From positions 1 to 28,206 of the forward strand of contig FTLJ01001658.1 of the NCBI GenBank assembly GCA_900155495.1: a DNA stretch of 28,206 nucleotides. Reading direction: 5' to 3'. The notes under the pieces were generated by a model that worked only from the letters and a program-made list of their open reading frames with translations, did no database searches and was not told the DNA's origin. Position numbers and translations under genes: made by a program. Positions within the stretch are counted from its first letter, which is position 1, and each line of letters starts with the position of its first letter. The stretch is from Porogramme epimiltina (taxonomy: Eukaryota; Basidiomycota; Agaricomycetes; Polyporales; Polyporaceae). Shown one piece after another: positions 9,315 to 20,057 of this stretch.

Positions 9315-11595
9315 TTACGCCGCATACTCGTCAGTGTTCAGGATCAGGGTCGTGAAAAACCTAATCTGCTCCAGGAACGCGTCTGCCTCTAAAACTGAAG
9401 ATGGGCGCAGTGAGCAAATCGTCGTTCCCAAGAAGCTGTCATATGGCTTACATTCGTTGACGGTGTGCACGCCGTTGCTCAACGAGGTGGTATTACCGGA
9501 GTTGTGGTGGTTGTACCGGTAGATGTGCGGGGTCAGCGCCCAGTAGTAACGAGTGTCTGTGCACACCCGCGATCTCCGTCAATCACCGCGCAATACGCTA
9601 AGGACCCTACGCCACATGCGGGGACGCAGTCACGCACCAGTGTTTCCCGTCATAATGCCCGGCGCGACGACAATCTGGTCGTCCCCCTCCAAACTGCGGT
9701 GGGAGTTGTACGCCGCCTTGATCGTACCGGAGAGGAGGGCATACTCGGGCGCGTCGATGGGGCTGATGGGCGCCGGTGCGAGCGCGGTACCCCATGCGTC
9801 GCTGAGCGTGAGGGTGCCGTACGCGGATGCGCTCTCTTCGGTAATGTGGGCGCCGAACGCAGTGTAAGACAGATTAAACTTGTGAGCGAGTGACTGGAGC
9901 AACTTCGTGTCATGCGCCTTGACAGCGTCGATAGAGCTGGGAAAGAGGGATTGGATCATGCTTCATGACTACACTTGGAATCGTCAAGGAACACGCACCT
10001 GTCGGTTGCAATACGGTGGTTGACAACCGCCCAAGCCTGCTCGGGGAGCGCGTTTGTCTTGACGCCTCCGTTGATCAAGTCGATCGCCTGAGTCGTGCCA
10101 ATGAGCGCGCGGTAGGACTTAGTCTTGATGAGCTCCTTCTGTGCCTCCTTGAGCGCCTTGTCAGAGTGAACGGACTTCTTGAGGGCTTTGCGAAGCTTGT
10201 GAGGCAAGTCAGGAGTGTGCTCAGCGAGACACTGGGCCTTCCAATACATGGGCGTGCCGCGGTTGAGACGGGGCTCGTAGGGGTTGGCCTCATAATGAAC
10301 AAGCAGCTGAGAGAGGATACCGATGGTCTAGAGCCAAGCGTCAGGGACATGTAAGACTGACAGCGTGTGTGGACGTACAGTGTGGGAGGGAGGCACACTA
10401 GAATGGCCGCCAGGAGAGGTTACATCGACACGGACATCGATGTATCCCTTCTCAGCGATACCTGGGGTAGCCACCACACCACCGTACTCCTGCGCAAATC
10501 CTCCTGCACTTGCCGTTAATTCATGTGGCTAGTTTCGTAGATGATTTACTTACCGCCCTCGTCAACGAGCATAAAGAAAGCATTCTCGCCGTACGTGGAG
10601 AGCAGGTACTTGGCAAGGGAGGAAGCTCCGTGAAGGCCGCTGACCTCTTCGTCGAAGCCAAAAGTGAGGACAACACCACGAGTTGGTTTGAAGCCCTGTT
10701 CAAGAAGTGTTTCGATGGTGGACCTATGATCGCAGTTCAGCCACCTCAAGTTGGACAGAATGCGGAATGACATACATAATCCCAATCAGTCCACTCTTGT
10801 CGTCAGAGCTGCCACGGCCCCAGATGCGCTGTCCTATTTAGGTGATATAGTAAACAGTTGAGTGGTTGTGCACAGCGACAACTTACCATCGAAGTGACCC
10901 GAGAACGGCGGGTGTGTCCATTCGCCCACCGTGTCAGGGTTTACGGGGACGACATCTGATTCATGCATAAGCAGACATTCATGTGCAGTTTCAGTGTACT
11001 TGTTCACCTTGGTGAGCGGCAAGGAGGAGCGGTTTCAGCGACGCGTCCGAACCCTTCCATTCATACACGAGGCCCCAGGTATTGACTTTCGTGAGGCCGA
11101 GGGTCGCGTGTATCAATGGGAAGGACTTGGCCAGATACTCGTGGAATGGCGCGAAGACCTCCCAGCGAGGATCCTCGCCCACGGGGCCCATCTTGTCGTA
11201 AGATTGGGTCCTTCATTGCGTATACGCGGGCACTTAGCAGTGCACTGGATATGAATAACGTTATGCACTCACGGAACACGAACGGCGCCTCCAAGCCATT
11301 CCACCGCGCGACTCTTGAAGGAGTCGGTAACGAACGTCTGCCCCAACGAACTCCATAGCTCCGAATTCTTCACGGGAACGACGGCGGACACTTGGGGGCA
11401 CTGCTTGACCAGAGCGTCGGCGGGGTATTCGGGATCAGGGATGATACCAAGCGCATTCAAGCAGGCCCCAACTGCGAGGCCCCACATGAGGATTTTCGCG
11501 ACGCGAACAGTGGGGCTGCACTCCTGCTTCGCGGGCGCAGCCTCCACGGGAGAGGGGAGCAGCCCTTCCTTGGTGTAGGGGGGTTTGGAAGACAT
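9315..11595 (-). CDS. CPS1: Vacuolar carboxypeptidase S (M20 Gly-X carboxypeptidase)
   Basis: Zn-dependent carboxypeptidase that releases C-terminal residues from peptides with penultimate Gly in the vacuole. Ten exons (11595-11273, 11210-11008, 10955-10887, 10833-10776, 10723-10554, 10503-10379, 10327-9999, 9936-9638, 9556-9452, 9394-9315) give 586 residues, close to the approximately 576 of the yeast enzyme. A cytosolic tail and one membrane segment (about 32-52) fit a type II vacuolar protein. Visible M20 residues are H174 and D176 in AAHQDVVPV, the bridging Asp in GRGSSDDKSG (D209), and general base E243 with E244 in FGFDEEVSG; GNTDTRYYW and GVHTVNE lie near the C-terminus. The start is the ATG of MSSKPPYTK at 11595. 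For intron 7 the acceptor at 9937 was chosen for its pyrimidine tract; an upstream in-frame acceptor at 9961 would add eight residues. Divergent from MRPL44. Confidence 0.93.
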
Positions 11596-12065
11596 GATGG
11601 TGGGGTGAGAGGACGTCCCCACAACAGAAGTCGCGACTTTGTACCAATTGAGCGCGATTAGAATGCTATCCGGCCGACGGTGCCGACAGCGTATAAATTG
11701 GTTCCTATCAGGTATGCACTATCCACACACTTTTCCCGGAGACCTCGTGCATGCGTGTGGCTGGGAGATGAGTCATCGTCGCAATAGCTCGAGATAACGT
11801 GAGCTCGACTCCGCGGGGGGTAAATTCTGGCGTAAATGGGGCGCGGACGGGTGGGAGTGGAAGGCGGGCGCAGCCTCGCGCGGCGGATCAGGAATACGTC
11901 AGAGCGCAAGCGCCCGGGGAACGGGAAAGACGCGCATCAGTGCACGTCACGCGACGGGGGTGCCAGAGGTCCTCGGGGTGGCGGCGACGACTCCTTGGTC
12001 CAAAATTTGGGACCGTGTCTGCAGAGAACGCTAACGCTAACGCGTGCTGGCGGAGACATTCACTC
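11596..12065. promoter_or_regulatory. Bidirectional promoter CPS1/MRPL44
   Basis: A 470-nt interval between divergent start codons. On the CPS1 strand a CCAAT followed by TTTATA lies at about 11691-11700, roughly 100 nt before its ATG; another CCAAT on the plus strand lies near 11643. On the MRPL44 side, AACGCTAACGCTAACGCG (12027-12044) is a short direct repeat overlapping ACGCGT. Binding at these sites is inference. Confidence 0.5.
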
Positions 12066-13670
12066 ATGGGCTATGCGCAACGCAAGGTCGCGACTACGGC
12101 TTCCAAGCTCGCCCACGTCTCCGCGCAACACCTAAAAGCTCTCCCTCCAAAACACTCTCTCGCCTCTCCTAGGGCCGCTGGCGCACCCCCTGCTGTCTTC
12201 GACGCACGCTCCTGGGCCGCGTCCCAGCCCTCTCCCCGTTCTACCCTCACCGCGTTCGCCCACCGGATAGGCCTCGCGAACGTTGTGCCCTCACAGGACG
12301 TCATTCAGCAGGCGTGCACGCACCCGTCATTCGTTTCCCTGCACAACCAGCAGCATCCCGACCAGCCCCTCCCCGCCACGAATGCATCCCTCGCGTCCCT
12401 AGGCAACTCCCTCCTCGGCCTCTTCGCCACAGAGTATGTCAACTCGTCCTACCCCCACCTCCCGACACGTGTTATGAAGGCCGCCGTGAGCGCATACGCT
12501 GGTCCGACGACCTGCGCCAACCTCGCGCGGGAGATGGGTGTAACGCCCATTCTGCGCTGGCATCGCGTAGTGAGTGCTGGACTTGTCGTGTTTACTGCGC
12601 CTGTCCTCATCTCTGAATGCCCAGTCGACTACGGCGACGCAAAACTCCGTGCTCCACGCCGACGCGCTGGCATCCGTGCCACGAGCGCTCACCGCGCTGG
12701 TGTACCAGTACCGGTCACTGCGCTCGGCGCGACGGTTCGCGGAGAAGTTCTTCTTCAGTCGGGAGGTCGACTTGCGTAGTATGATCAAGTTCCATGATCC
12801 CAAGCAGACGTTGTTGGCGACGGTTGCGAAGTTTGGACGGGAACGACCAGTTTCGAGGTACGTCTTCTCACATCTGGCGACTGTACGCGAGTGCCTTGGA
12901 GTTGCCGGTGAATTACACGGATGAGACTAGAAACATGCCTAGGTCCGCGTAGAGGGGCTAGGCATACGCTGGAACGGGGGATGCGCCTTCGAGCCTTCCT
13001 ATAGTCTCTATGGTGAACGGCTGCAGGCGTGACTAGCCACGCACAGAGATGACCCACACGAGCAGTCGGCGATTCCTATCCGTTTCCGCGGTTTATCCTA
13101 CCACAAAGAAACGGCTAAGTTCATGCTGATTCTACGCGAGAACCCCAAATCATTGGCACAAACTATGTGTCTACATACCGCATCATGCTACCTCGCTGTT
13201 ATTTGTGTTATGACGTCTTCATGGTCCTGACTCTGTTATATTAGGCTACTGAAGGAGACCGGACGATACTCAAACTCGCCAGTATTCGTAGTAGGCATCT
13301 TCTCTGGGGCGGACAAATTGGGTGAGGGGTTCGGTAGCTCGTTAAAAATGGCGGAATACCGCGTAAGTAATGACTTCTCTGGGTGTCCGTGATCCATCGC
13401 TCACAGTCATGTTAGGCGGCGGAGGATTCTCTGCTGAGACTCTACCTGACCCGGCAACCACCACATTTGCTGCAGCTCCCGACATCAACGTTCCCTGATG
13501 CGCCGGGGAACGTATTTGAGGCGATGGGCGTCGAGGGTGCGTACGCACCGGTCTCGCTCGGGGACTCGGAGGTGCTGTACGGCAGTGCAGGGCGTGCGGG
13601 CAAAAGTGTGCCAGGGGCGCGTTCTCGCGCGGCGTTGGAGGCGGATGATGACCTAGAGGACTACATGTAG
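12066..13670 (+). CDS. MRPL44: Mitochondrial large-subunit ribosomal protein mL44
   Basis: mL44 (yeast Mrpl3) is a structural protein of the mitochondrial large ribosomal subunit, built from a degenerate RNase III domain and a dsRNA-binding domain. Exons 12066-12569, 12625-12857, 13245-13362 and 13416-13670 give 369 residues. A basic N-terminus without acidic residues in the first 40 positions fits a matrix-targeting presequence. The RNase III-like domain spans about 60-230; at its signature block (ERLEFLGDA in active enzymes) this protein reads NASLASLGN (106-114), so the catalytic Glu and Asp are replaced and it should not cleave RNA. The dsRBD region (about 245-330) includes VFVVGIFSGADKLGEGFGSS. 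The acidic end is DDDLEDYM. Intron 2 is 387 nt, far longer than the other two (55 and 53 nt). The start was chosen at the ATG preceding the basic presequence. Confidence 0.9.
12935..12965 (+). repeat. Hairpin in the long MRPL44 intron
   Basis: ATGCCTAG (12935-12942) and CTAGGCAT (12958-12965) are perfect inverted repeats with a 15-nt loop, located 78 nt after the donor of the 387-nt intron. Confidence 0.7.
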
Positions 13671-14282
13671 TAATGCAGCTATGCTTAATCTTTCGGACCC
13701 CTCTCCTGCCACTCTTCGTGCCCGGGAGGTGACGCATTGACCTGGTCGGACGGAAATAGCTTAGTCTACCACAGCCTGCACGGTGAATCCAACAAGGCGG
13801 TGAGCATCCTCCTCTGGCACATCGTTGTATCCGAGTACACCGATGGATGCGGTACCCTTGTTTTGAGGGCGTGGTGTGCGTACCACCCGGACGGCCATAT
13901 CCGCCATCCGTGCCTCCCGCCCTAGCGTGGCGGTGTATGGCGCGCCGGACAGATGTGTGGACTTATATTGGGCGCCCCTCGCGAGTTCGCGAGGCCGGTG
14001 CTGCACTGCACCTTGCTCCGACACGCATTTCTCCTCACCTCTACCACCACGTCCCCTAGGTCCGCCCGTCTCTCTCTCGGGCATCTCCCTACACGCCAGC
14101 GCAACGCCTCCTCCGCCTGCGGCACCGCTCGCAGGCCCCACTCTCCGCTTATAACCCTTAAATCTCACGCCCGGTGACGCCTGCCCGAGCCCGGACGCCC
14201 CACTCGACTAGAGTCTAGCGCATCCCGCATTCTACTGTGATTTCGACGCTGCTGCGCACCCCATACCCGCTGGCGACACACC
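13671..14282. other. Intergenic region MRPL44 to RGD2
   Basis: These 612 nt contain the MRPL44 3' flank and the RGD2 promoter. A CTTATAAC string near 14149 lies about 130 nt before the RGD2 ATG. A 48-codon frame on the minus strand (13907-13761), opening with MADMAVRVVRTPRP, looks less biased than its surroundings, but it matches nothing I know and is not called as a gene. Confidence 0.45.
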
Positions 14283-17200
14283 ATGGCTGTCCTGTCGCTC
14301 CCCCTCACCTTTTCGAATTCATTCTGGACGGAGGACTACCGGAAGGGGCTGGAGGTCCTGTACGCTCAGCTGGAGCAGGTGCGCACAATGTAATCGTGTC
14401 CCTGCTGGCAACTGATGATCATTTTCCGCACGAAGGGCGTTGTGGAGAACACTGAAATCGCCCAGTTTATCCGAGTGAGTGTTGCGCCTGGGCGCACTCC
14501 GTACGGTGCATTGACTTTTGCTTCGCGTGCAGGCACGCGCCGCAGCGGAGCTGACGATTGGCGCAACACTCAAGGCAGACCCTCCCGCTGGTGCGCATAC
14601 CAACGCCTTGCTATGATATCTTTCATAACCTCTGTTCCGCAGGCTCGGCGTTCGAGATCGACGATGGCGCGTCCTTGCACATGACCGTGAAGGGTTTGCG
14701 CGAGCAAACCGTCGCCCAAGGCTTGCTACACGAAAGCGTTGCGAAGGAGCTACAGACAAACGTTACCGAACCCTTTGAGAAGTGGGCCGCTAGTCACCGG
14801 GAACGTCTCCTCACGAGCAAGGCAAACTTGCTGGAGGGCTGGGTTTACTCCTATGAGCAGGGCCAGACAGAGGTACGCTTTCCCGCTCATTAATTGACCT
14901 GGATGCATGTTAAGGCAACCTAGGTGGGGAAGCTCAAGAACGACTACCTCACAAAGACCCGTAAGGCAGACGAAGCTGAGGATGAGTGAGTATCCGGGTG
15001 TGTGCTCCAGAACGCCGCTGAAGTGATCTTGGCAGCGCCCGGTTTGCACCCATAACACATCCTGTCGGGGACCAGTATACGTCGTCGCCCAAGCTCAAAC
15101 CCCTGGGCGCCAACCCTGCCGCTGGTCGGACGCCACAACGCCAGGCAACGATGTCTGAGCGCATCACCGCGCGCCTGAAGGAGTTCAGGCTAAACTCGTC
15201 CGCTACCCAGCCTCCCGTCCCGACGAAGCCGGAGGTCCAATTCGACGCAGACGAGGAAGAGAAGACGACCAAGGTCGACAAGGGCAAAGGTCGTGCGTCC
15301 GACGTCGGTTCTGGTGCAAGCACTCCTAGGCGCGTCCTATCGCCTCCGCCTATGGACCCTCTGCCCGGTCCCAAGGTCGCACCACCTCGACTTGAGACGG
15401 ATCCCGTCCCGACTCCTCCTCCGCCCCCTATGGACATCGCAGGCGTCATGATGACACCCACCGAGGTCACCGCCATGCTCAAGAAGGCGAAGGAGGAGAT
15501 GCCCCTCCGCCCGGTCCGCTTCCCGCTCCTGGGCGAGTACCAGGACTGCTTCTCGGGCGAAGAGTTCGCGACCTGGCTGAAGGACAACATGAAGGAGCTC
15601 AACGGCAACCTCGACCACGCCGAGGTCGCGGGCCGCGTCCTCACGGAGAAGTACAACCTCCTCCGCCGGCTCGGCGAGCTCGGGAACGACTTCGACAACG
15701 CCGAGGACGCGTTCTACCAGTTCCGCCCGCGCGCGTTCAGCCTCGATGCGCCCACCCCGGCGAAGGGCCCCATCAGCGCCGCGCAGGTGCTGACGCCCAT
15801 CGAGCAGCGCCTCTCGCCGCTCGCGCAGAACGTCGCGCGCACGAGCGGGCTGGCGGGCCTGGTCCAGAAGGCGTTTGCGGCGAACGGGGAGCCTGCGCAT
15901 GTCCGTGCCCGCCGGGAGGCTGAGACAGCCGACCAGCTGTACCGCACCGAGGTGCGCAAGCTCGACAGGCAGCGGCTGGGCCTCGAGGAGCGTATTGAAG
16001 ACACCCTCAAGACCCTGCAGAAGTGGGAGCTCGACCGCCTTCGTGCAGTTAAGACTGGTATGTGCCCCACGTGTCATGGACAAGCCCTTTGCTCACGCAG
16101 ACGTCGACATTTAGTCCTCGCGCAGTACCACACCGAGCTCGCTAAGCTTACGAAGAACTACAACGCCACGATCGAAAGCGTGGAGACTCTCATCACCGCT
16201 TACCAGCCCGAAAACGATATCAAAGTACTCATTGAGCGGTATCGCACTGGCCCCTTCCGCCCCGTCGCGCAGGTGTACGAGTCCATCGCCCACGACGAGT
16301 CCGACGTCGTCTTCGGCATCGACTTGCGCAAGTGGGCTGATAGCGCCTACTGGAACGTCACGCACCCCGGCGAGAAGAAGGAAGAGGTCCCGCCGATGCT
16401 CGCTGCCCTCCTCTCTGCCCTCCTCGAGGCATACCCCAAGCTTCCCAACGACGCTGGTATGAGGCCCTCTTTTCATCTCAATGAAACTTGTTTACTCACG
16501 CCATTCCCCAGAGAAGCGCAAGACCTGGATCTACGAGGTCCCACTGCCCGCGGTACATCATCTCCGCGAGACGCTCAACGCCGTGCCGCCCGAGGAGGAC
16601 ATCCCGCACGACATGCTGCAAAAGTACGACGCTCCTGTGCTCGCGAGCGGCGTGAAGCTGTGGGCGCTCGAGCTCGATCCGCCGCTCTGCATGTACGAGG
16701 GCTGGGACGAGTTCAGGAAGTTGTACCCGACCGTCGGCGGTAAGCCTGAGATGCAGCCGTCGGCCGAACAACACATCCTGGAGGTCCAGTCTGCGCTCCA
16801 GAAGTTGCCAAAGGTCCACTTGATGGTCCTCGACACCATCATCAGGCACCTTAAGGAGTGAGCACCTTCTTCACTCCGACATCTGTTTGCGCGCGAGACT
16901 AACGCGTCTGTATCCTAGATTGGTGAAGGTTACCTCGGAGTCAGAGACAGAGACTAACGAGGTGTACATCACCAAGCTCGCCCTCAGCTTGGGTCGTTGT
17001 ACGTGATCTTTTCCTCGCCAGAGACTGACGATACTAATTGGTATCTTCACAGCCATCCTCAGGCCCAAGACTGAAACGCCGATGTCCATCAACGATCGTC
17101 ATCCTACTCGTACGTTTCAGTTGTATCCCTGGAGTGACATATACTGAGCTTCGTCATAGTGCTCTTCATCGATCTCATTGGCAAGTACGACGAGATCCTC

Positions 17201-18242
17201 CCCCCTGCTATCGCCAAAAAGAAGCGCGAGTCTGAGCGCAAGGTCCCCGTCCGCCGTCGCACGCGCCCGGTCGACATGCGCATGTCCCGCTCTCGCATCT
17301 CAGCCGGCATGGACCTCAAGGAGCTCCAGGCCCAGCAGCTCGCCCAGCGCGGTATCAAGGTGACGAAGTCGCCGCCGCCCGTTCCGAGCATCATCGCACC
17401 CTCGCCGCCACCCACCAACGGCGTGCGGGCCGGCCAGATGCTCGCACAGGTGCCCGAGAGTCCTCGTCACTTTACCGACGAGCCGGAGGGCATGGACAGC
17501 CACGAAGTTCCGGCCTCCTTCACGGCCGAGCCTGAGGACATGCCCGAGATCCCTCATCCTCCCCCTCCCCAACCCGGCGACATCATGCTGAACGACAACC
17601 GGTCCGTGGACTACAGCGCGATACCCCCCGCCCCCGCCTCTTCCCGCAAACATCCCTCCTCCCCCTGCGATCCCCACGAAGTCCACTGCCCCCGCGCACC
17701 CGGTTTTTAAGGAGCCTCCTCCCGAGACGGACGACGCCCCACCGCGCCCACAGTTCAAGGAACCCCCGCCGGAGCCCGCCTCCCCGCCCATCCCACGCCC
17801 TGCGCACTTCGCCGAGCCCGCGCTCGACGACGAGCAGCCCGCGTCCCCGCCCGTCGTGTCAGCGCTCCGCCGTGCGGCGTCCCCGCGCGTGATTTCGCCG
17901 CCCTCGGGCTCGCGCAGCCCGTCCCCGAGCAAGAGCGCGACGCCGACGTCCGCTACGTCCAGCGTGGACGCGGCAGCGGCGCGCATCCGCGGGCCCCGTC
18001 TGTCGCGCGGACCGCGCCCGGCGAGCGGGACTGCGAGCGCGCTGAACCGCCAGTCGTTCGTGGGCGCGCGCCCCGGGTCCCCCGGGTCCCCGCCGGGCAC
18101 TGCGAACGGTGCGGCAGGGGGCGCGACGGGGCTGAAGAGGAACGGGTCGCGCACGGTGAGCAAGCGGAGCAGCATCAGTCGCGTGTCGGAGCTCTCTCGG
18201 CGGACGATGGCGAGCGACGCGGAGGACGAGATCGTCCAATGA
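14283..18242 (+). CDS. RGD2: F-BAR/DEP/RhoGAP protein (Rgd2 family), tail frame broken once
   Basis: Rgd2-type proteins bind membranes through F-BAR and act on Cdc42/Rho5-class GTPases. Exons: 14283-14378, 14436-14474, 14533-14590, 14643-14872, 14924-14985, 15036-16057, 16115-16456, 16512-16857, 16919-16998, 17053-17109, 17160-18242. The F-BAR domain opens with LPLTFSNSFWTEDYRKGLE and resumes at about 415-560; a linker (about 175-316) and the DEP domain (about 317-400, including FSGEEFATWL) are inserted between the halves, as known for this family. RhoGAP spans about 570-795 (LALSLGRSILRP, DRHPTLLFIDLIGKYDEIL). Where active GAPs have GIFR, this reads WIYE (E625). The last exon changes frame between 17600 and 17690 with no usable intron: without correction translation stops at 17710, whereas the next frame stays coding-like to 18242. 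One surplus C in the six-C run 17624-17629 would explain it; the single-frame length would then be about 1137 residues. Family 0.9, tail uncertain. Confidence 0.88.
17624..17629 (+). other. Likely frameshift point in RGD2 (C6 run)
   Basis: The frame used up to here and the frame used from about 17650 differ by one surplus base. The best candidate is the run of six C followed by G and five C. Reading with one base fewer gives a continuous proline-rich segment. The exact base is inferred. Confidence 0.5.
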
Positions 18243-18957
18243 AGAAAGACTGGGGACGAGTTGAACTATGCGTGAGGTGAGGGTGACGGTGGGTGCTGCG
18301 GCTGTGCTCGTTTGGAAGGAGTCTGTGGATGCTCCGGGGACGGATGGACGGGAGGGTAGGTCGGAGACATGATTTGGTTTAAGATATTCTATTCTATCTC
18401 ACGCCCCCCATACGGACTGTTCACCCGTTCGTACGTGTCCAGTACTATGCTTTTGTTGGTCGGCCGTTGGCCGCTGGTGATTTCTGGGCGCATCCATTGG
18501 TTCATGTCTTATGCTCGTATATACCGCCACGATAGCTATGCCATAATGAGTATCATCCGAATTTGAACGAATTGCTTCATGTGTGGAAAGTGTTTTGCGA
18601 CCAAACACCCTCACGGCGAAGAAACATGACAGCCAATTGTGCTTCAAGCTTTCGACTCCAGTGACTGCAGGAATTGTGCACACTACATCGTCGTAGTGAA
18701 CACGATCTTTATTTGGGCCTGACACCATCACACCCCCTCATCTCCAACTTAAGCAACAACTATTTGCAACTTACTTTATGTTGTGCTTCCAGATTCACTT
18801 GCCCAAGCAAACAATCAACACCATTGTGGACGTCATGGGTCATAATACACGTCATGCGGCAGTAAACATTAGGAGACACATACGACAAACTAATACAATG
18901 TACAAATCCCGGCAAGATACGAGACAAAAGAGAAGAGACGAACACGAGCAAGGATCC
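18243..18957. other. Convergent intergenic region RGD2/H2A
   Basis: These 715 nt between the stop codons of RGD2 and H2A are less GC-rich than the genes and should carry both 3' UTRs. No coding sequence, RNA gene or repeat of note was seen. Confidence 0.55.
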
Positions 18958-19611
18958 TTACACCTCCTGAGAGGCGCCCTCCTTCTTGCCCTTGTTCGAT
19001 TTTGAGGGAAGGAGCTCGGGGTTGATGAAGGGCACGACACCACCCTGGGAGATGACGACGTCACCGAGGAGCTTGTTCAACCTAAACGGGATGGTCAATA
19101 AATATATGCATGAATAGAGAGCACAATACGCACTCCTCATCGTTACGGATGGCAAGCTGAAGGTGACGAGGGACGATACGCTGCTTCTTGTTATCACGCG
19201 CGGCGTTACCCGCGAGCTCAAGAATCTCAGCCGCAAGGTACTCGAGGACGGCAGCGAGGTAAACTGCATAGCGGAGACACGCAATGAGTCAGCCGCGCCC
19301 CACTGGGAACCGAGATAACAATATAGACGCACCTGGAGCACCAGCACCGACACGCTGCGCGTAGTTGCCCTTCTTCAACAGACGGTGGACACGACCGACG
19401 GGGAACTGGAGACCGGCCTTGGCGGAACGCGACTGGGACTTGCCAGCCTCACCACCAGCCTTGCCAGAAGAGGACTTGCCACTGTGGCGGGATGCACGTC
19501 AGTACAGAACGCGTTACTTGGTAAGTGTATGCGTACGCCTTTCCCTTGCCAGACTGCAAATCGGCGTTAGTATGCGATGCAATTGAAGAGTGGTCGATGT
19601 ATGCGTACCAT
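18958..19611 (-). CDS. HTA1: Histone H2A
   Basis: Core nucleosomal histone H2A. Exons on the minus strand (19611-19609, 19553-19537, 19481-19333, 19263-19134, 19081-18958) give 140 residues. Diagnostic blocks are [23 protein letters not shown] cut by family (residues about 24-46), [46 protein letters not shown] and [11 protein letters not shown]. The C-terminus ends ASQEV, i.e. the SQE motif phosphorylated by ATM/ATR-type kinases, so this is canonical fungal H2A rather than H2A.Z. The first intron follows the ATG directly, and exon 2 has only 17 nt (Ser-Gly-Lys-Gly-Lys plus two bases). It has four introns, and its divergent neighbour is the M50B gene, not H2B. The symbol follows the yeast name. 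Confidence 0.94.
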
Positions 19612-20057
19612 TTGTGCTTGATAGAGGTGAGAGAAGTGGTGTGGGGGCTGGGGATAGTGGTGGAGAGGAAGATGGACTCGGGTTGACGAGACGCGAAGCT
19701 GGCTGGGCCTTATATAGCGCGCCTGGGATTGGAACTCCGACAGAGAGTAAACAAAGGTCGCGTGTGTGCACGTGACGGACGCGTCTCGGCTGGAGGGTGC
19801 GGGGTCGGACAAGCGCCGGACCGCCTCGAGGGGTGTGGCTGTGGCGCGTTGGAGGCGCGTTGAGATCGCCCGGGGCCGTCGCGGAGTAAGGACGGAGGAG
19901 GGCCGCCCAAGTGCCCGCGGTCATCTCGCCCGGAAGGCGCGCAGACGGCCAGTTCGCGGGCTGCAAAAGCCTCTCCTCCACGCGCACACCCTCTCCTCTG
20001 GGTTCTGCATGTTCGCCCTCCCCGCACCCTACTAATACGGTGCCCAAAACACACGCC
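19612..20057. promoter_or_regulatory. Divergent promoter H2A / M50B gene
   Basis: This 446-nt interval separates the H2A start (minus) from the M50B start (plus). It contains a clear TATA box for H2A and is otherwise GC-rich. Nothing distinctive was seen on the M50B side. Confidence 0.5.
19708..19716 (-). promoter_or_regulatory. TATA box of histone H2A
   Basis: TATATAAGG on the minus strand about 97-105 nt before the H2A ATG, with GC-rich flanks. This is the expected place for a TATA element if the leader is about 70 nt. Confidence 0.65.

Noticed and set aside
13761..13907. 48-codon minus-strand frame starting MADMAVRVV
   Set aside because: Attractive composition but too short, no neighbouring exon or family match, and it lies in the likely RGD2 promoter.
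15337..16083. 248-codon frame on the minus strand
   Set aside because: Antisense to the DEP and F-BAR exon of RGD2, with Arg/Leu/Glu-rich composition typical of a shadow frame.
17300..18175. 291-codon frame on the minus strand
   Set aside because: It is the antisense shadow of the GC-rich RGD2 tail; the plus strand has the recognisable protein.
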